From the NCBI GenBank assembly GCA_964247055.1, contig OZ176059.1:1426001-1490000 (forward strand): DNA of 64,000 nucleotides, given 5' to 3'. Position 1 is the stretch's first letter, and the number at the start of each line of letters is the position of its first letter. Under the pieces are notes generated by a model, which was not told the origin of the DNA, did no database searches, and saw nothing but the letters and a program-made list of their open reading frames with translations. The translations under genes were made by a program, and so were the position numbers. This document shows positions 34,526-56,694 of the stretch, piece by piece. Source of the DNA: Paragordius varius. Taxonomy: Eukaryota > Nematomorpha.

Positions 34526-36489
34526 TAAATTTATCAGTAATGGTACAGGTTGCTAATGTTATGTGGATACATAAGTATAACCTTGCTAAAATATATTCAG
34601 ATAGACACGCTTCAGAATTATTGTTAATTTTAATTTTGGGACTTATGCGTCATTTAAGAAAGTCAAAACCACCACCCTCAATAACTCAGAAACGAATATT
34701 CACTAGAGCAGATGATGATATATCGTGTTTATGAGGGAAATTTTTATATATGTGAGCAAAAAAAGTATACACGAGATATGATTGGTGTATTGTATGGCAC
34801 TTTAAACTGTCACGCTTTAATAAGCAGTAAAACTAATATAAATATTCACTAGGTATCATTTATTAGAATATAATCATCATCATATATAAAAATTAAATAA
34901 TTATATCATGGATATTTAGGATAAAATTATATTGCAAGTAATGTATTAGGGCTAATATACATAATAAGTGTTTACAAATAAACGGAAAGGGCCGATGTAC
35001 AACAGTATGAAAGTGGCAAAAATTAAAAGATATTTTACTTTGTATTGAAAAAACTAATATAAACGAAATCATCTATTTTTTGGTATGTAGATCGAAGTGG
35101 GTGTAATATACGGTGCTGGATTATACAAAAGCAATTGAGGTTGTAATTTCTTAAACAAATAAAATGGTAGAAAATCAATGTATTTAACAATAATGATTTT
35201 AAGTTGTGTAGATATTTGCAAATGAGACAACAAACACAGTTAATGTGTGTTTGCGTTTTAACTTGGGTCTATTTTGGTTGCTTTGGTTATGAAATCACTA
35301 ATAATCGTAATTATGTACCAAAAAAGTCATTATTAGTTACATGACATATAAATGCAAACAGTTAATTAAAGTTGGGGGCGACATTAAGCGGTTGTATTTT
35401 AGAAAGAAATACAATAAATATCTTGATTTAATTTACAATTTTAATCCTAATAATATGGAGCATATCCTTTTTGTAACGTTAAGTTTGGCCTGCCTGAATG
35501 TTCACGCTACTCACCATATCTTTATAGAACACCATTTTTGTGCATTAAACTAAATTAGCTTTGATATATAGAGTTAAAAAATCCACCCACTTGAATAAAA
35601 AATAGTTAATTTCGTTTATATTAATTTTCTATTTTAGTTTGAAGTTGAGAAGTTTTCCACAAATTAGCTTTGATAAACTCCTGCTAAATATTCAATATAA
35701 TACGTATATAAGCCAGATGATTACATTGTATTTGAAGAAGAACTGTAGTTATTAATGGATTTCAATATCCATTTATAATGGCATACGCCAAAATTGCTTA
35801 ATTATTGATGTATGTAATATCTTAGAAAGCGTACAATAATATAACAAGAATATATATTTATAAACATATTTATATATATAGTTTAAAAATAAATAGTAAA
35901 AAATGTAAATTATATATATATATATATAATATACTGAAAAGACATTGCACATTTTTAGATCAATCACCAAACCAAAAGAGAGTTAATAACACTTTAATTT
36001 TTTGAAAAAATGAATGCGGATAATTTTCCCCCAAAAGTATCATTGGTTAATCATTTTTTTGATGAGATAGTAATTAAAAATGTTTGGTTAACTAACATAC
36101 TGTGTTATATTGGGTAATATATGCTCTTACATGATTCAAATAATATATCCATGATTAACCATTTAATATTGAATAATGGCTTAAGTTGACGTAAAAAATG
36201 GAAAAATAAAATAATGTAAAAGTAGCAAAAACAAGGTATAAATAAAAAATGTCTAACAAATATATATTATAATCAATCAGGGCGAAGTCAAAATTAGATT
36301 AAAGCCTGAAGAAAAAGTGATTTGGGGTTAAACGTTATAATTTGGTTTTAATAACCGTTTAAAACGAATATATATTGAATTGCAATCTTTCCGCCACGAT
36401 TTGACACACAAAAATTAAGCGATTTTGGGTTATATTTTACAAAATTTTATACATACATACAACATACTTATTATAGAAGGTGTAAAAAT

Positions 36490-36492
<3 letters not shown>

Positions 36493-36526
<34 letters not shown>
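36493..36526. repeat. (TA)n microsatellite
   Basis: About 17 TA units some 330 bp beyond the GNAQ stop codon. Confidence 0.9.
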
Positions 36527-36529
<3 letters not shown>

Positions 36530-36852
36530 GTATTATGATTGAAAAAAATATTACATACGTGTATAACAAATAAAGAAAAATTATGGGTAGTATACATACA
36601 GTAAAAAAGCATAATAACAACAAATGTTTGCGCGTAAAAAACAGCTGTAATGACCGACCATGATGCCGCGATAGAGGTCACATATAATGCAGTAAGTACA
36701 AAGAAAATTATTTAATTTGCAGTTTTAAGAGGGTCTTTTGTTGCGCCTCATATTTAAATTTCCCAAGGAGTTGTTAGTTATAGATGGTTTTTTAGGGGCT
36801 ATAAAAATGTTAGGAATTAAGATTTTTTTTCTCGCTCTAGGAAATATATGAT

Positions 36853-45316
<8,464 letters not shown>

Positions 45317-47090
45317 TGGCTGCCGCCTATAATATAGATATATAAAATGCGTACATGCAATAATTATATTTTTAGATCAAATATTCTTGTTTTGTAGTAA
45401 ATTTCATCCTTCTTAGGTTGAAGGAAAATGAGTGTTTTTTTGTTTAAACTTTTTGGTACCTTAAAATTTTTAAGGCGGTTATTTAGAGTTAGAAAAAATG
45501 GGAAACCAAAGTTTAAAAATATATTTTTTTTTCAAAGTTTAAAACAGGAAATACAGTTATAGACACAGAAAATTTTGAAATTCATGAGTGAAAGGCATAA
45601 CATAATTGTTTCAAGTATATAAAAAATTATATGTAAATATTGATTTTTTTTGACTATTTTTAAAGTATGTTTGACGATTTCGTAATAGGCAATTGAAAAT
45701 TATGAACTTTAACTTGTAAATTTATATAATTTAGGTTATTCCATGAACACTTCGCAAATTGAGCTATTCAAATACCCCGGACAATTAAGTTGATAAAAAA
45801 ATTAATGAAAGTAACGGTTCAATTTTAAATTCTATTCTATTTTAATTTTTTATAATTGAGACAAAATATCTAAATAAAATTTAGTTTTGGAAAAAATTTG
45901 TATCTGTACGCTATATTTATTTTACAAAACTTTTAGAAAACGTATTAATTTATACTTTTTTATTAAAATCACATTTAACATTGATATTAACAGAAAATGT
46001 GGTAAATTTTGCATTATTTTTATATTTAACTTATGGACACATGCCCTGTTGGCTAAATTATTTTTAGTTTTTACATCACGAGTAATTATCAAGTATTTTT
46101 GACTGAATTTTTTATAAGATTTATTAATGTTATATAAGTGCAAACTTTTGCCATGGTTTCAAATAATATTTTTTAAAATATTTAATTTTAAACAAACCTG
46201 AGGTATCTAACTACCCCAATTTGAATCGAAGGGACATGAATTAATTACATCCAAGTATTAAAACTTATATACTCTTTCATCGGTGACAACATTAAATAAA
46301 TTTTTATATGGGCATATGAATATGAATTTGTCTAATCATGGAATATTTAGAAAGCGGTAATAACATTTTTTAATTAAGGAAATTATCAAATAAACTGTAA
46401 ATATGTTAACCATCTTTTTGTGTGCCAAAAAAATGAGTTGATTATAATTTCAAAATTATTTTAAAATCTTATATTGCCCTATTTCGTATTGGTTATAAAA
46501 ATATTTCCATATATGGTAAAAAAATTTACATTCTATTTGATGGCCCTAAACTCTTTATCAATTTATATATTGTCAATTATTATACTAAAATGATATTTTC
46601 TAAAGTTTCGAAATTCAACCACCAAATTGATTCAAAGACTAACGATACCGTTTAATATTTTTTTAAAAAAACGCAGTGTATATATAAAAACTATCAATGA
46701 ACTTTTAATTAATATTAAGTAAATAAACTTTATGATAACTGTTTTAAGGAATATTATCTGGAGGTAAATCTGAAAAAAAAAATTATAAAAATAGGGACAA
46801 CTCTTTTATGACAAAAAAATATATGACTTAAACTTATGTTTAAGATCGTTATTCGAATAAAACTTCACCATATCGATTTCGAATATATATACAACTTTGC
46901 AATTTTTGGTATAAATGCAGTTGGTAATAAGAATTTAAATTTAATTTATTGGACGGAAAATTTGAAAATAAACTGAAAATTAACTTTAGGTGAGCCTAGA
47001 TTTAGAGTATAGCTACTTAGGGATTTCATAGAAATCAATTTAATAACTAAGAAGCACTATATTTTGATAAGAAACATAAGAAAAAGACGA
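45317..47090. other. Intergenic DNA upstream of GNAQ
   Basis: The GNAQ promoter should lie just beyond 45316, but no defined element is visible. A family B element occupies 45748-46260; nothing else is recognised. Confidence 0.4.
45748..46260. mobile_element. Family B element
   Basis: Left ACTTCGCAAATTGAGCTATT then CAAATACCCCGG; right CCTGAGGTATCTAACTACCC then CAATTTGAATCGAAGGG, followed by the shared TACATCCAAGTATTAA flank. Confidence 0.6.
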
Positions 47091-47376
47091 TATTATAATG
47101 ATAAATAACGGATTGGTTATGTTTTGTAATAACAGTTGTTAAAATCCGTAATATAACGATAAAGGTTAATCAAATAGAATTTAAGTCAAATAGTTGTGTC
47201 GTACTGATGAGTGCTAACAAGCACAAACTAGTCTGCGATTACTAATGACAAAGGGTTTCACATATCGTTTATAATTTCTATTTATACTTTCATTCAATTC
47301 TATTTAATTAACCTTTATCGTTATATTACGGATTTTAACAGTTATTACAACCAATCCGTTATTTACCATTACAATA
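47091..47376. mobile_element. Palindromic element with hammerhead-like loop (family F)
   Basis: Two inverted arms of about 85-90 bp, 47091-47181 and 47293-47376, match closely. They share ATAACGGATTGGTT, GTTAAAATCCGTAATATAAC and GATAAAGGTTAAT, with a few small indels. The central 110 bp is not palindromic and contains a hammerhead ribozyme-like core on the plus strand. No coding capacity. The termini (ATTATAATGATAAATAACGG) do not match families A-E. I saw only one copy in the window. Confidence 0.75.
47199..47238 (+). ncRNA. Hammerhead ribozyme core, one core base missing
   Basis: In order: stem I strand UCGUA (47199-47203); CUGAUGA (47204-47210); stem II GUGCU-AACA-AGCAC (47211-47224); AAA (47225-47227); CUA then GUC (47228-47233); and UGCGA (47234-47238), which pairs with UCGUA through one G-U wobble. 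Cleavage would fall after GUC. ACUAGU is self-complementary, as in the minimal stem III of hammerheads that work as dimers in retrozymes and Penelope-like elements. The canonical core reads GAAA after stem II. Here the G is absent, so activity is doubtful. Confidence 0.55.
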
Positions 47377-48931
47377 TTTTATTAGTCTCCAACCGTCAGA
47401 AACATTTATCCTTCCATCCTTTTTAAAATAATATAGTAAAAAAATAAAAAAATATCCATCTATCTATCTATCACAAGTGGCTTTTAAATATAAAAATTGA
47501 TCAATTTTTTGTCTAAAACAATGTTAAAGTTTTAATAAAGTTAGCTCACCTCCCTTAAATAACATTTGCTGGAAAACAATTATATATAAATATATTTAAA
47601 AATTAAATTGGAATAACACACTTACTTTTTAGGATAATATGGCGTAAATTGTATAGATATTCCCTTTCATCATCATTGGTTATAATATTAATTGGCTAGT
47701 GTGAGTGTGCGTGTTTGTTTTAATGAAAAGTTTTTTGAAACCTAAAATAAATTAAAAATTAAAGTCAGTAAAATATCAAAAAAAAAATTTTTAATACATA
47801 AATGAGTGATTTTGTGTTAGCAAAAAAGGTTTGAAAAATATCGAGACACCATGCGCCTGACTGAAAAAAGTGAAAATAGAAGTATTTTTATTAGATAATC
47901 AAACCCAATTAATTTGTCTAAGATAGTTAAAAAATAAATATTGTAACGTTTACGCTGGAAAATTAGTCCCTTACTTCTTTATGAAAAAAATACTATGTTA
48001 TTAAAATTTCAACAAACACATTTTATTTTCAAAGAAATGTTTTAAACAATAATTGCTAGCATTAACTGGTGCAAAAACCATACATAGTAAATTATAAATC
48101 AAGTAAACAAATTGCGCGTTTCAAAATGCATGCGTAACCGTAAGTTTAATCGCTTTTAGGAATAACCAGTAAATTACCCTATAATAGGTTTTTTGTTTAA
48201 TTTTAATTTCGTTTTTTATTTAGTTATTTGGTTACAACATTGTATTTTGTTGTATCAGAAGTCGTTAAATCGGTTAAAATTTTGTGTGCGGCCAAAAAAA
48301 CAATGCTGTGAATAAAAATTTTTCCTCTTTGTTTTTAAATATTGGTCATAAGGAATAGAACAACACACACCCAAACAAAATAAAGTACATCGTTCAAATT
48401 AATTTTAATAATTAATGTTAAATAAACATCAATAAATGAATTTTTCAATAATAATAATATATGTAAACATATGTGTTTTAGGATTTTTGACTGGTTTCCC
48501 CGAATAATTTCAATTTTTACTAATATTTATTTTAACAATTTTTTGCTAGGTGTATTGCCCAAATTTCGGAGAAATATTTATTAAAAATTATGTTTTAGAA
48601 AAAATGCGTTTTGTAAAAATTTAACATTTGAAATATTTCATAAACCGCAGAAATATGTTGGATGGGCGCCTCTGATGAACATTCCCACCCCCTGTATTAA
48701 ATTAATGATCAATCATTTATAATTATTTTTATGTTTCCACATTAACTTACATATAAAAGAAATATCACTTTAATACTTTTTTACACAATTCGTAAATTGT
48801 AGTAAACCCAAGTTTATGCGCGTTGGTTTTAACATAAATTTTTCACATGTGTGCACAGCATAAAAACACTATATACATAAAAAATGGTAAATATTTTATT
48901 AATTATATATATATACATATTCAAACGATGA

Positions 48932-48933
<2 letters not shown>

Positions 48934-48967
<34 letters not shown>
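48934..48967. repeat. (TA)n microsatellite
   Basis: About 16 TA units in intergenic DNA. Confidence 0.9.
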
Positions 48968-48969
<2 letters not shown>

Positions 48970-49453
48970 CTCTCTCCTAAAAATCAATAATTTTTCTAGC
49001 GTTATACATTTTTTTTCAATATTTACGCAAAATAATTTTACATATATAAATGTAAAAATTTAATTTTTTTTAGAAAATTACCACGCGTCGCAACAAACTT
49101 TAAGGTCCCTTAAACATGCTTAACAAAACAAAATTGATTTGACAATTAATTATCCATCCATATTTTAAGACAAAATCCTTCTACAAATTAACTATTTTAT
49201 TTGACATATAACTGAAAAAAAATGAAAAAGGTTAATGACATAATGGTATATGGAGAGAAATATTATTTTTTCCAATGGAATTGTGTTTTCGTCTTCCAAA
49301 AAGACGAAATAAAAAATGATGGAAACGCTCTTAAAATTATCAATAGAGTTATTGATTCATCTATCTATCTATTTATCACATAATTGATCAAAACCATATT
49401 CTTTTCACATGATTGAATCATAACTCATAAACAGTAATGAGAACTATTATTAG

Positions 49454-49648
49454 CCATTTTGCTATTTTAATTGGTTAAAACAGGAATTTAATTTACACGT
49501 CTGCTGCTTGCTTGCCATTTATAAGATTATTTTTCGATTTATCGTCTGCAAATATTTTGAAAAATATAAAGAATAAATGAGATGGCAATCGACATGTAAA
49601 ATTGAACTTTCCTGTTTTTAGCTTAGCCAATTTAAATACTAAAATGGT
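49454..49648. mobile_element. Short inverted-repeat element
   Basis: Left CCATTTTGCTATTTTAATTG then AAAACAGGAATTTAATTT; right the inverse, AATTGAACTTTCCTGTTTTT then CCAATTTAAATACTAAAATG. At 195 bp with arms of about 50 bp, it is MITE-like. No family assignment. Confidence 0.55.
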
Positions 49649-50829
49649 CAATATATAGCTCTCATTACTGTGCATTACATTCATTATTATCCATATAAGA
49701 TAAAATCAATCTCGTTTCTTCTATAAGGCAGACAACAAAATTAATTGTAATGATTAATATATGGTTTTTTTGCTTGCTTCTCGTTAAAATTGGTAAAAAA
49801 CACAATAAGGTAGAGAATGTGTAACAAATTTAAAGTTTTACTTAGAATAAAAGATATTTTTTGTTAAAAAGAGGAATACCCAAGACAAATGGCTTAGCGG
49901 GTCGCGTTTTCCAATTTAACTCGGCGGGCGGCCTTTTCAAACAGACTTAAATCTCAAAAAAATTTCATACATTATTATTTATGTGACGGAGATATTTGGC
50001 GTTTATATATATTCTATTAAAACTTGGAATAAAGATTAATCGTTTATGTTCAAATATATAAAGTTGAAATTTGAAATATATTTAATTATATGTATTCATA
50101 GAAATCTAATTTTTTGGAACAATAAAATTTTTCCATAAAACCGTGTATTTCGGCATGTTTGAAAAAAATGGAAATATATATATATATATATATATTGGGT
50201 GAAAATATAGGGCCAAAAATATTGAATTGATCGTTTTGGTATAATCCGACTAACTTTTAAAACCGAAAAAACTTGGGGGTTATGTTGTCCATAAGAAAAT
50301 AATTTTGATAAAAAGTGAATTAGTAAATAATATATCAATGAATAATGGTTGAAATGAGCACTATTTATAGACGTATTATCCTTCTTTTAAATGACCAAAT
50401 TGTATTTAGTATATTCATTTCTGTTGCCTTGTATAAGATTTTTCATTTTAATAGTTACATATATCTAATTGAACACTGGATATTTTCGAAAATCGTATAT
50501 AATGGGGTTATTTTTCCTATATGTAACCGGACCTGCATTTTTTAAGATCCTGAAAGAATTGATTTTTCAATCCAAAAATTTTTGAATCTAAATTTAACCA
50601 TAATTGATATGCTTTAATTAATTATGCAAATTTTTATACAATTCGATAGAAAAAGTTTGGCCAGCTTGAAAAATCTAATAAAAATTTAGGGGGTTTAAAA
50701 GCTGTTTCTTATTAATGTTGGAAATAAGATAATAAATTAATTTGTAATAGGGAAAAGTTTTTATAGAATTTAAGATATACATAATTGGTTAGTTTTTATT
50801 CTTTTTTCTCTAACCCTGTTATATACTTA

Positions 50830-50890
50830 CCATTTATAATTCAAATACACCCTTGAACAATTCAAATTCACCCTAAAAATAAATTACGTG
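50830..50890. mobile_element. Family A single arm
   Basis: ACCATTTATAATTCAAATAC then CCCTTGAACAATTCAAATTC; the core and right arm are missing, so this is a truncated copy. Confidence 0.55.
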
Positions 50891-51308
50891 GTAAAAATTT
50901 GTGAGTATCCAAGGAGATGTATAGCAATGAATGTTAAAAACTAAAAAGTGCACCAAAAAGCTGATTAACAGTATTTCGCCCAAAAAATTTATTATGAAAA
51001 AAGTAATTTTTACAAACATATATATATATATATATACATAAATTATCCAACATGGCACTACTGCTACTTTAATAATCCATCATATAAATTTTTAATTTTT
51101 TTTCACTTTTGTTTTGTTAATTTAAAAAATTAGCACCCAAAAAAGCTGATTTGGGAGACCAGAATGCAATATAATTAAACACATTCTATAATTTGATATA
51201 TCTTTATTTACTAGTTTTTTAGCCATACAAAAAATATTATAAAAAATGGGGTTTTGATCAAAAATATTTTATCTATAATGCGCGCTTAAAAACCAATGAT
51301 CAGTATTA

Positions 51309-51441
51309 TAGTAGCGTATGGCATAAAACAATATTAATCCATATGGTAAATGTTTTTTAGGGAAAAACAAGGGATATTATGGATATGTAAGAAAATTTTT
51401 ATATTTTTTTATGGACTAATGTTTTATGCCATACGCTACTG
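51309..51441. mobile_element. Family E hairpin MITE
   Basis: AGTAGCGTATGGCATAAAAC on the left mirrors GTTTTATGCCATACGCTACT-G on the right. It shares the outer 14-20 bp with the 44935 copy; the interior differs. Confidence 0.75.
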
Positions 51442-52627
51442 TATTTCAATCAATCGCTCTGGTTATTAAATTATTTCCCAAAAGATATATATGTCAAATA
51501 AATATGTATATATTTTATATTTAACACTTTCTTACCTTAATTTTTACATAAAGATTATAAAAATATTGGGGTCATTTTTGTCCCATTATAGCAATATGGT
51601 AAAATGAAAAAAGGTATTATGACTAAAATATATAATTATCAAACATCATGAACAAAAATTTTTGATTTAAACTGTCTCAGCCTAAAATTTGGCAGCCCTT
51701 CAAACCAAACACAGCTGATTCTAAAATCAATAATTACTGGGAATTTGCTGTAAAAAAACGTTTAAATTTTAATAATTTTAAATTTAAATTTATAAATATG
51801 TATGCGTATTTTTATTTAGTCAAAAATCCTGGAAAAAAAATATTTGAAAAAAGGATGATTTTACAATTTGCATTTTAAAAATACGCTTTTAAATATTCCG
51901 TTAAAGCAATAAATATTATACACATATTTTGAGTTCGGCCCAATAACCAAGATGTATATAAAAATAATTTTACGGTCATCGGAAAAAAATTTTAAATATT
52001 TATTGTATTGTGCAAATTTCGAAAAACCCTTACACTCTCTACCGTTAAATTTATATTACAAGTGTAAAAAACACCATATATAGTAAAATATAATAAAATG
52101 ATCAGGAATAAAACACATACTTAATAAAGGAAAAATCTTAACTTTTTTTAAAATTAAAGGCCAAAAAACAAAAAATTGCGTCAATTTATAAAGTCAACCA
52201 CCGCAAATATTTGTAGAAAAATAAATTTTATTATATTCTTTGGGGGAACGGTTGTCTAAAAAAAGCTAATAAATCAGCGTCCTAAACTAATGAGTTAATA
52301 AAAAAATTATTCCAAGATTAATCATTGATAAAAAACCAATGTTGTCGAAATTAAGGAATGTGGATTTGAACAAATTATCACTCCGGAAATTTTTTAGCAA
52401 ATCAAAATAACTAATAAAAAGTCTAACAAATACATAATTTCTTTTGAGCATATTTTATATTATATCAAAATTAAAAAATTGGTTCTTATAATTTAAACGG
52501 TTTTAATTTTTGTAGCCCTAAAAAGTTTTTGAAGCTTTAAGGCGATAAAATTTAAGCTGGGCCTGATATATCAGCTGATTGATTAACTATTATATATAAT
52601 AAAAAATAAGTAAAATATTAAATAAAA

Positions 52628-52693
52628 TATATATATAATATTTATATATATATATATATATATAAATATATTTATATATAAATATATATATAT
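52628..52693. repeat. Imperfect TA-rich microsatellite
   Basis: Alternating TA with periodic AATATATTT interruptions that make it locally palindromic. Confidence 0.8.
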
Positions 52694-55001
52694 TCTATCC
52701 GTACAACAATTATTGATTTTATAAACTAAACCCTCCTCTCCCCACTATATAGTAAAAGATATATTTGTATACAAACACCACGAATATATTTAAGATGAAA
52801 AAAAAGTACAAAAAAAATAAAATATGTAATACAACATCTATCTTTTCAACATACATTTTTATAATATTTAATAAATTAAAAATATTTTTACATAAATAGT
52901 TTATATGATAAATTATATTAATAAAATTATTACAAAATATAAAGTACAAGCCTCTTATGTCCGAAAAATTTCGTATAAAATTTGTAAAAATCATGTTTTT
53001 AAGAAATAATAAATTTAAAAAAATTGTAACATACTTTATAAGAATGAGGAATATTAAATGTCTTCAGATTAAGCTAAAAACTATAGGAAATCCGTCGAGT
53101 TTTAAATTTTTAAAAATGACTACCAATCAAAAACATATGGTCTTGTAGTTGATAAAGGCATAAAAGAATGCGTGCAAATAATGCGCATCATAAAATATGT
53201 AGGTTTTTAAAATAATATTTATCAAAGGTCTATTCCCAATTTAAACAAATATGAAGATGCGGTAATTTATCGTCATTTTTAAATATATTCCCTTCTTATT
53301 ATATTATGGCTAGGTTATAACTATAGAGATCGAAATTAAATTATCATTAATTATGTACATGGCAGACAAATATTATTTTAAATGGAATGGATAATTATAT
53401 TATAAGGGTTTTATTAAAAACGTAAAAAGAAAAGATTTTGCCCTTTAGGGGTAATTTATCATATTAAAAAATTGAGAATGCGCACATTGAGGTAAAAATT
53501 ATGGTGACTTGATTCCAAAACATATCATTTAAATATATCAAACAGTAAATTTGCAAAACATTTTTATAATAGTTTTTAAATGTAGGACCCAAAATTTTTG
53601 CAATTTTAAGCCTCTCAGATTATCTTAAAAAACAAAAATCCCGAGGTTTGGCAATATATATATGGTAGATTATGACATAAATTTCATAAAAAAATTGCTT
53701 ATAATTTAATCAGTAAAGCTTTCCATACTTTCTGGTATTTTGTATGACACCGCGTTCAAAATCGGGACAATATCCTGATAAAATATATTATAGAATGGAA
53801 GAAAAATATATCAGGATTTTCATTGTGCCTTTGGTTTAGCCTTTACGTGATATTAGTGAGCAATTATCACTTTTGTAACTGCTTTATAGGGAGAAGAGCA
53901 TAATTTGCTTTTAAATAAAATTTTTCGGTGAAAGTTAATTCTATTTCAAAATATAACAATAAAATATATCACCTAAATAAAAAATGAAATAAAATGTATA
54001 AAAATTTAATATTTACATGTGAACTCTGAATGTTTAAATTTTTCAGCCCTTCTAGGATTATCTAGCTATCTAAAACAAATGCATAGATGCTAAAATTCGG
54101 CGAAAATTTAGATGTATGCAAAATTTTTAAAAGTTTTTTCGAAAAAATATTTTTCCTTCAAAATTTAAATTTATCTAAATTTTATTAAAAGTGGACTATG
54201 ATGTAAACGGTATAAGAACAGTTAAAGGATTACACAAAATGAGTTTTCTTATATTATTTGATGTTAAAATTTTCTATTATCTCAGAATTTAATTTAAAGG
54301 TTCGTTGGGGTTTAAATTTAAGTGAATTTATGAAAAAACTTCCATATCAAACAAAAACATGATTACGAACAAATTATTTGATAAAAGTTCTCGGGTTTAA
54401 ATTGCACAGTATCCAATATAAATATTATTTTACCAAGGATTTATACTCTTTGCTACATCCTTCAAATACCTAAAACCCTCTTTACCAAAATGTTGCTATA
54501 AATAAAATTTTAAGGAACTTGTGAATGCTAAAACTTAACAAATCTCGGCATTTTTGTTGTAAAATAAAACTTGATGACATTTTGGGGTTTTATATCCTAT
54601 AAATATTTGTATCTTAAAAAATATTTTTATCATTGGTATTTTACTGCCTTCTCTAACTTTTTAGGCGGATAAAAATTTTTAAATATAAAATTGTTAAAAA
54701 TCATCATCTCAAACCTTTTCGCCGCCATTTTTAACGCAAATAATCAACTTTAGTTAGGTTTTACCTTTTACCAGAAAAGATATTTATTGATCTCGAAATC
54801 AGCTGTTTATATCAACCCTGTTTTGAAGTTGTCCCAATTTTAGACTCTAAAAGATACACAACTGTAAAAAACTATTTTTTTTATCTAATACAGAAGAACA
54901 ATGTTTTATGATTGAATTTTAATAAAACAATTTATTCCAAGATTAATCTATGGAAACCACCCCTACATATATTCCGTGCAAAAAAGTTAAGAGGCCATGA
55001 A

Positions 55002-55517
55002 GTGTTAAAACATGGATACAACACATTCATTTCAATCCTTCGATTTTAGTCGTTAGATACCCCAGACGGCCTCTTCAAAATAAAATACTTCAAAAAATTT
55101 GGAATGGATTCAAACCAAGGAAATTGTTTGCAGAGCCGAAATGTAAAAAAAAATTCAACTTGATATACTTATTTTAAGGTCACACCAAAGATAAAAATTA
55201 GTCAACTGTGGGTATTAGCTAAATTAAAAAATAATATAAAATAAACCACTTTTTTTGTTTATATTAATATTAAAAAAAAATTAGCGTTTGAATCAAATAA
55301 ACACGATATTTTGCAAAAATATTGTATTATGGCGTCGAAGAAGTTTGATATAAAAATTTTAAAAACTAAATTTTATTTAGATATTTCGGCTTATTTATAT
55401 AATTTTTATTAGAATTGAGGTATAATTTTAAATTGGCACCGTTTCTTTCAGTAGTTTTTTAAAAAATCAACTTAATATAGTATAAATTATTTAGACCCAA
55501 TATGAATCGAAGTGTTA
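55002..55517. mobile_element. Family B element
   Basis: AGTGTTAAAACATGGATACA, then CAATCCTTCGATTTTAGTCG and AGATACCCCAGACGGCC; right end CCCAATATGAATCGAAGTGT. Internal blocks (TTTATTTAGATATTTCGGCT) match the 26056 copy. Confidence 0.6.
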
Positions 55518-56273
55518 AGATAACTAGGCCATTTTAGAAGGGCCGAAAATTTTCAGATTTTGGGAGCCTTCAGCTTTTTATATGTAGTTTATGATATTTA
55601 TTAGTGGTATATTTTGGAATAAAGCATTCCTTTTCACCGTGTAATCTAACAAAACGTGAGCAAATTTTTCCATTTTCCGATATGGAGCAATTACCCGAGA
55701 CCCTAACCCTAAAAGAGTATTTTTTTTAACAATTTTAAGTTTCGATCCCCGTATACAATTACAAAAATATAAAAATCTCATGAAATGTTAAATCACTTTT
55801 ACCTCAGACTTTTGATTAAAACTTTTGTTCGTTTTTATATTTAAATAGGTTTTTTGTAAAAAACACAATTTATATTTTAGTAAAATTTGTAGGATAAATC
55901 TTTTAATCAAATTTTTGAGAGAAATAAATGTTCAGTAACATCAAATTATATTGAATGTTTTCTACCTCACGATGCCCTAAGATACATTCAATCAAACACA
56001 AAAATTAATTTTTTTAATATAGTAATTTACAATATCTTAATACTTATCGTTGGTTATATATAATATTTACTATCTCAAACTTCAGCCCGACAACTCTTTG
56101 TATTTTTTTAGCTAGGTAAAAAAGTAAATGAACATATTATGGTTAATTAATAAAATTAAAATTTTTTAATGTTTTCATTTTGAAAAAATCTAATTATATT
56201 CGATTGTTTGTTTCAAGTGTAATTGAATATTATAATGTTAAACTCTAGATTAAAGGTGTTGATGTAATAAATC

Positions 56274-56276
<3 letters not shown>

Positions 56277-56302
<26 letters not shown>
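56277..56302. repeat. (TA)n microsatellite
   Basis: About 13 TA units. Confidence 0.85.
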
Positions 56303-56309
<7 letters not shown>

Positions 56310-56694
56310 ACACTTTGTTGACTAAATATTTTGCCTTAAAAGCATATGATTCACCCGTCGGTAACTAAGATGATTAAAAATATGTTTAAAACGGTGGTGA
56401 TTGAAACCGCTTATAAATATGACATATAGGTTAATCACTTTATATTGATATATAGTAAATTAATAAAGAAAATTCAAAATTTTTTATAATTATCAGTGTC
56501 TATGAATTTATTTATTGTAGCTATTTAACACGTCTTTATAGCTTTTCACATTTTGTCCGCAATGTATTGGGGTAGTTTTAGGCTCAGTGCTGATTTTGTA
56601 AATAAACTACTGCTTTAAAAGTTTTAGTTTTAATTTAATTATCAAACATCTTGTATAGATATAGAAAAACTTTTACAGTTTTTAAACTTCTAGA

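Larger units (their letters stand above)
32216..36852. other. Intergenic DNA between the gypsy remnant and GNAQ
   Basis: A family G block lies at 32860-33260. Microsatellites occur at 34189, 34484 and 36493. Short frames at 32242-32439 and 34540-34734 are not recognisable. Two tiny hydrophobic-leader frames near 35.2-35.5 kb are described in the findings. I see no conserved gene. Confidence 0.45.
47377..50828. other. Intergenic DNA, no gene recognised
   Basis: It contains an ATCT tetranucleotide run at 47458-47473 and another at 49359-49373, a TA tract at 48934, an inverted-repeat element at 49454 and an hAT-like end near 49895-49955 (GCTTAGCGGGTCGCGTTTTC). Short frames at 50096 and 50345 have no recognisable features. 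Confidence 0.4.
50891..55001. other. Intergenic DNA, no gene recognised
   Basis: It holds the family E copy at 51309, an imperfect TA tract at 52628-52693 and family G fragments near 54010-54250 (ATGATGTAAACGGTATAAGA). Frames at 52719 and 52957 are low-complexity and A+T-driven. Confidence 0.4.

Noticed and set aside
36430-36681. 83-codon frame with [10 protein letters not shown]
   Set aside because: The run is a translated TA microsatellite. No conserved sequence.
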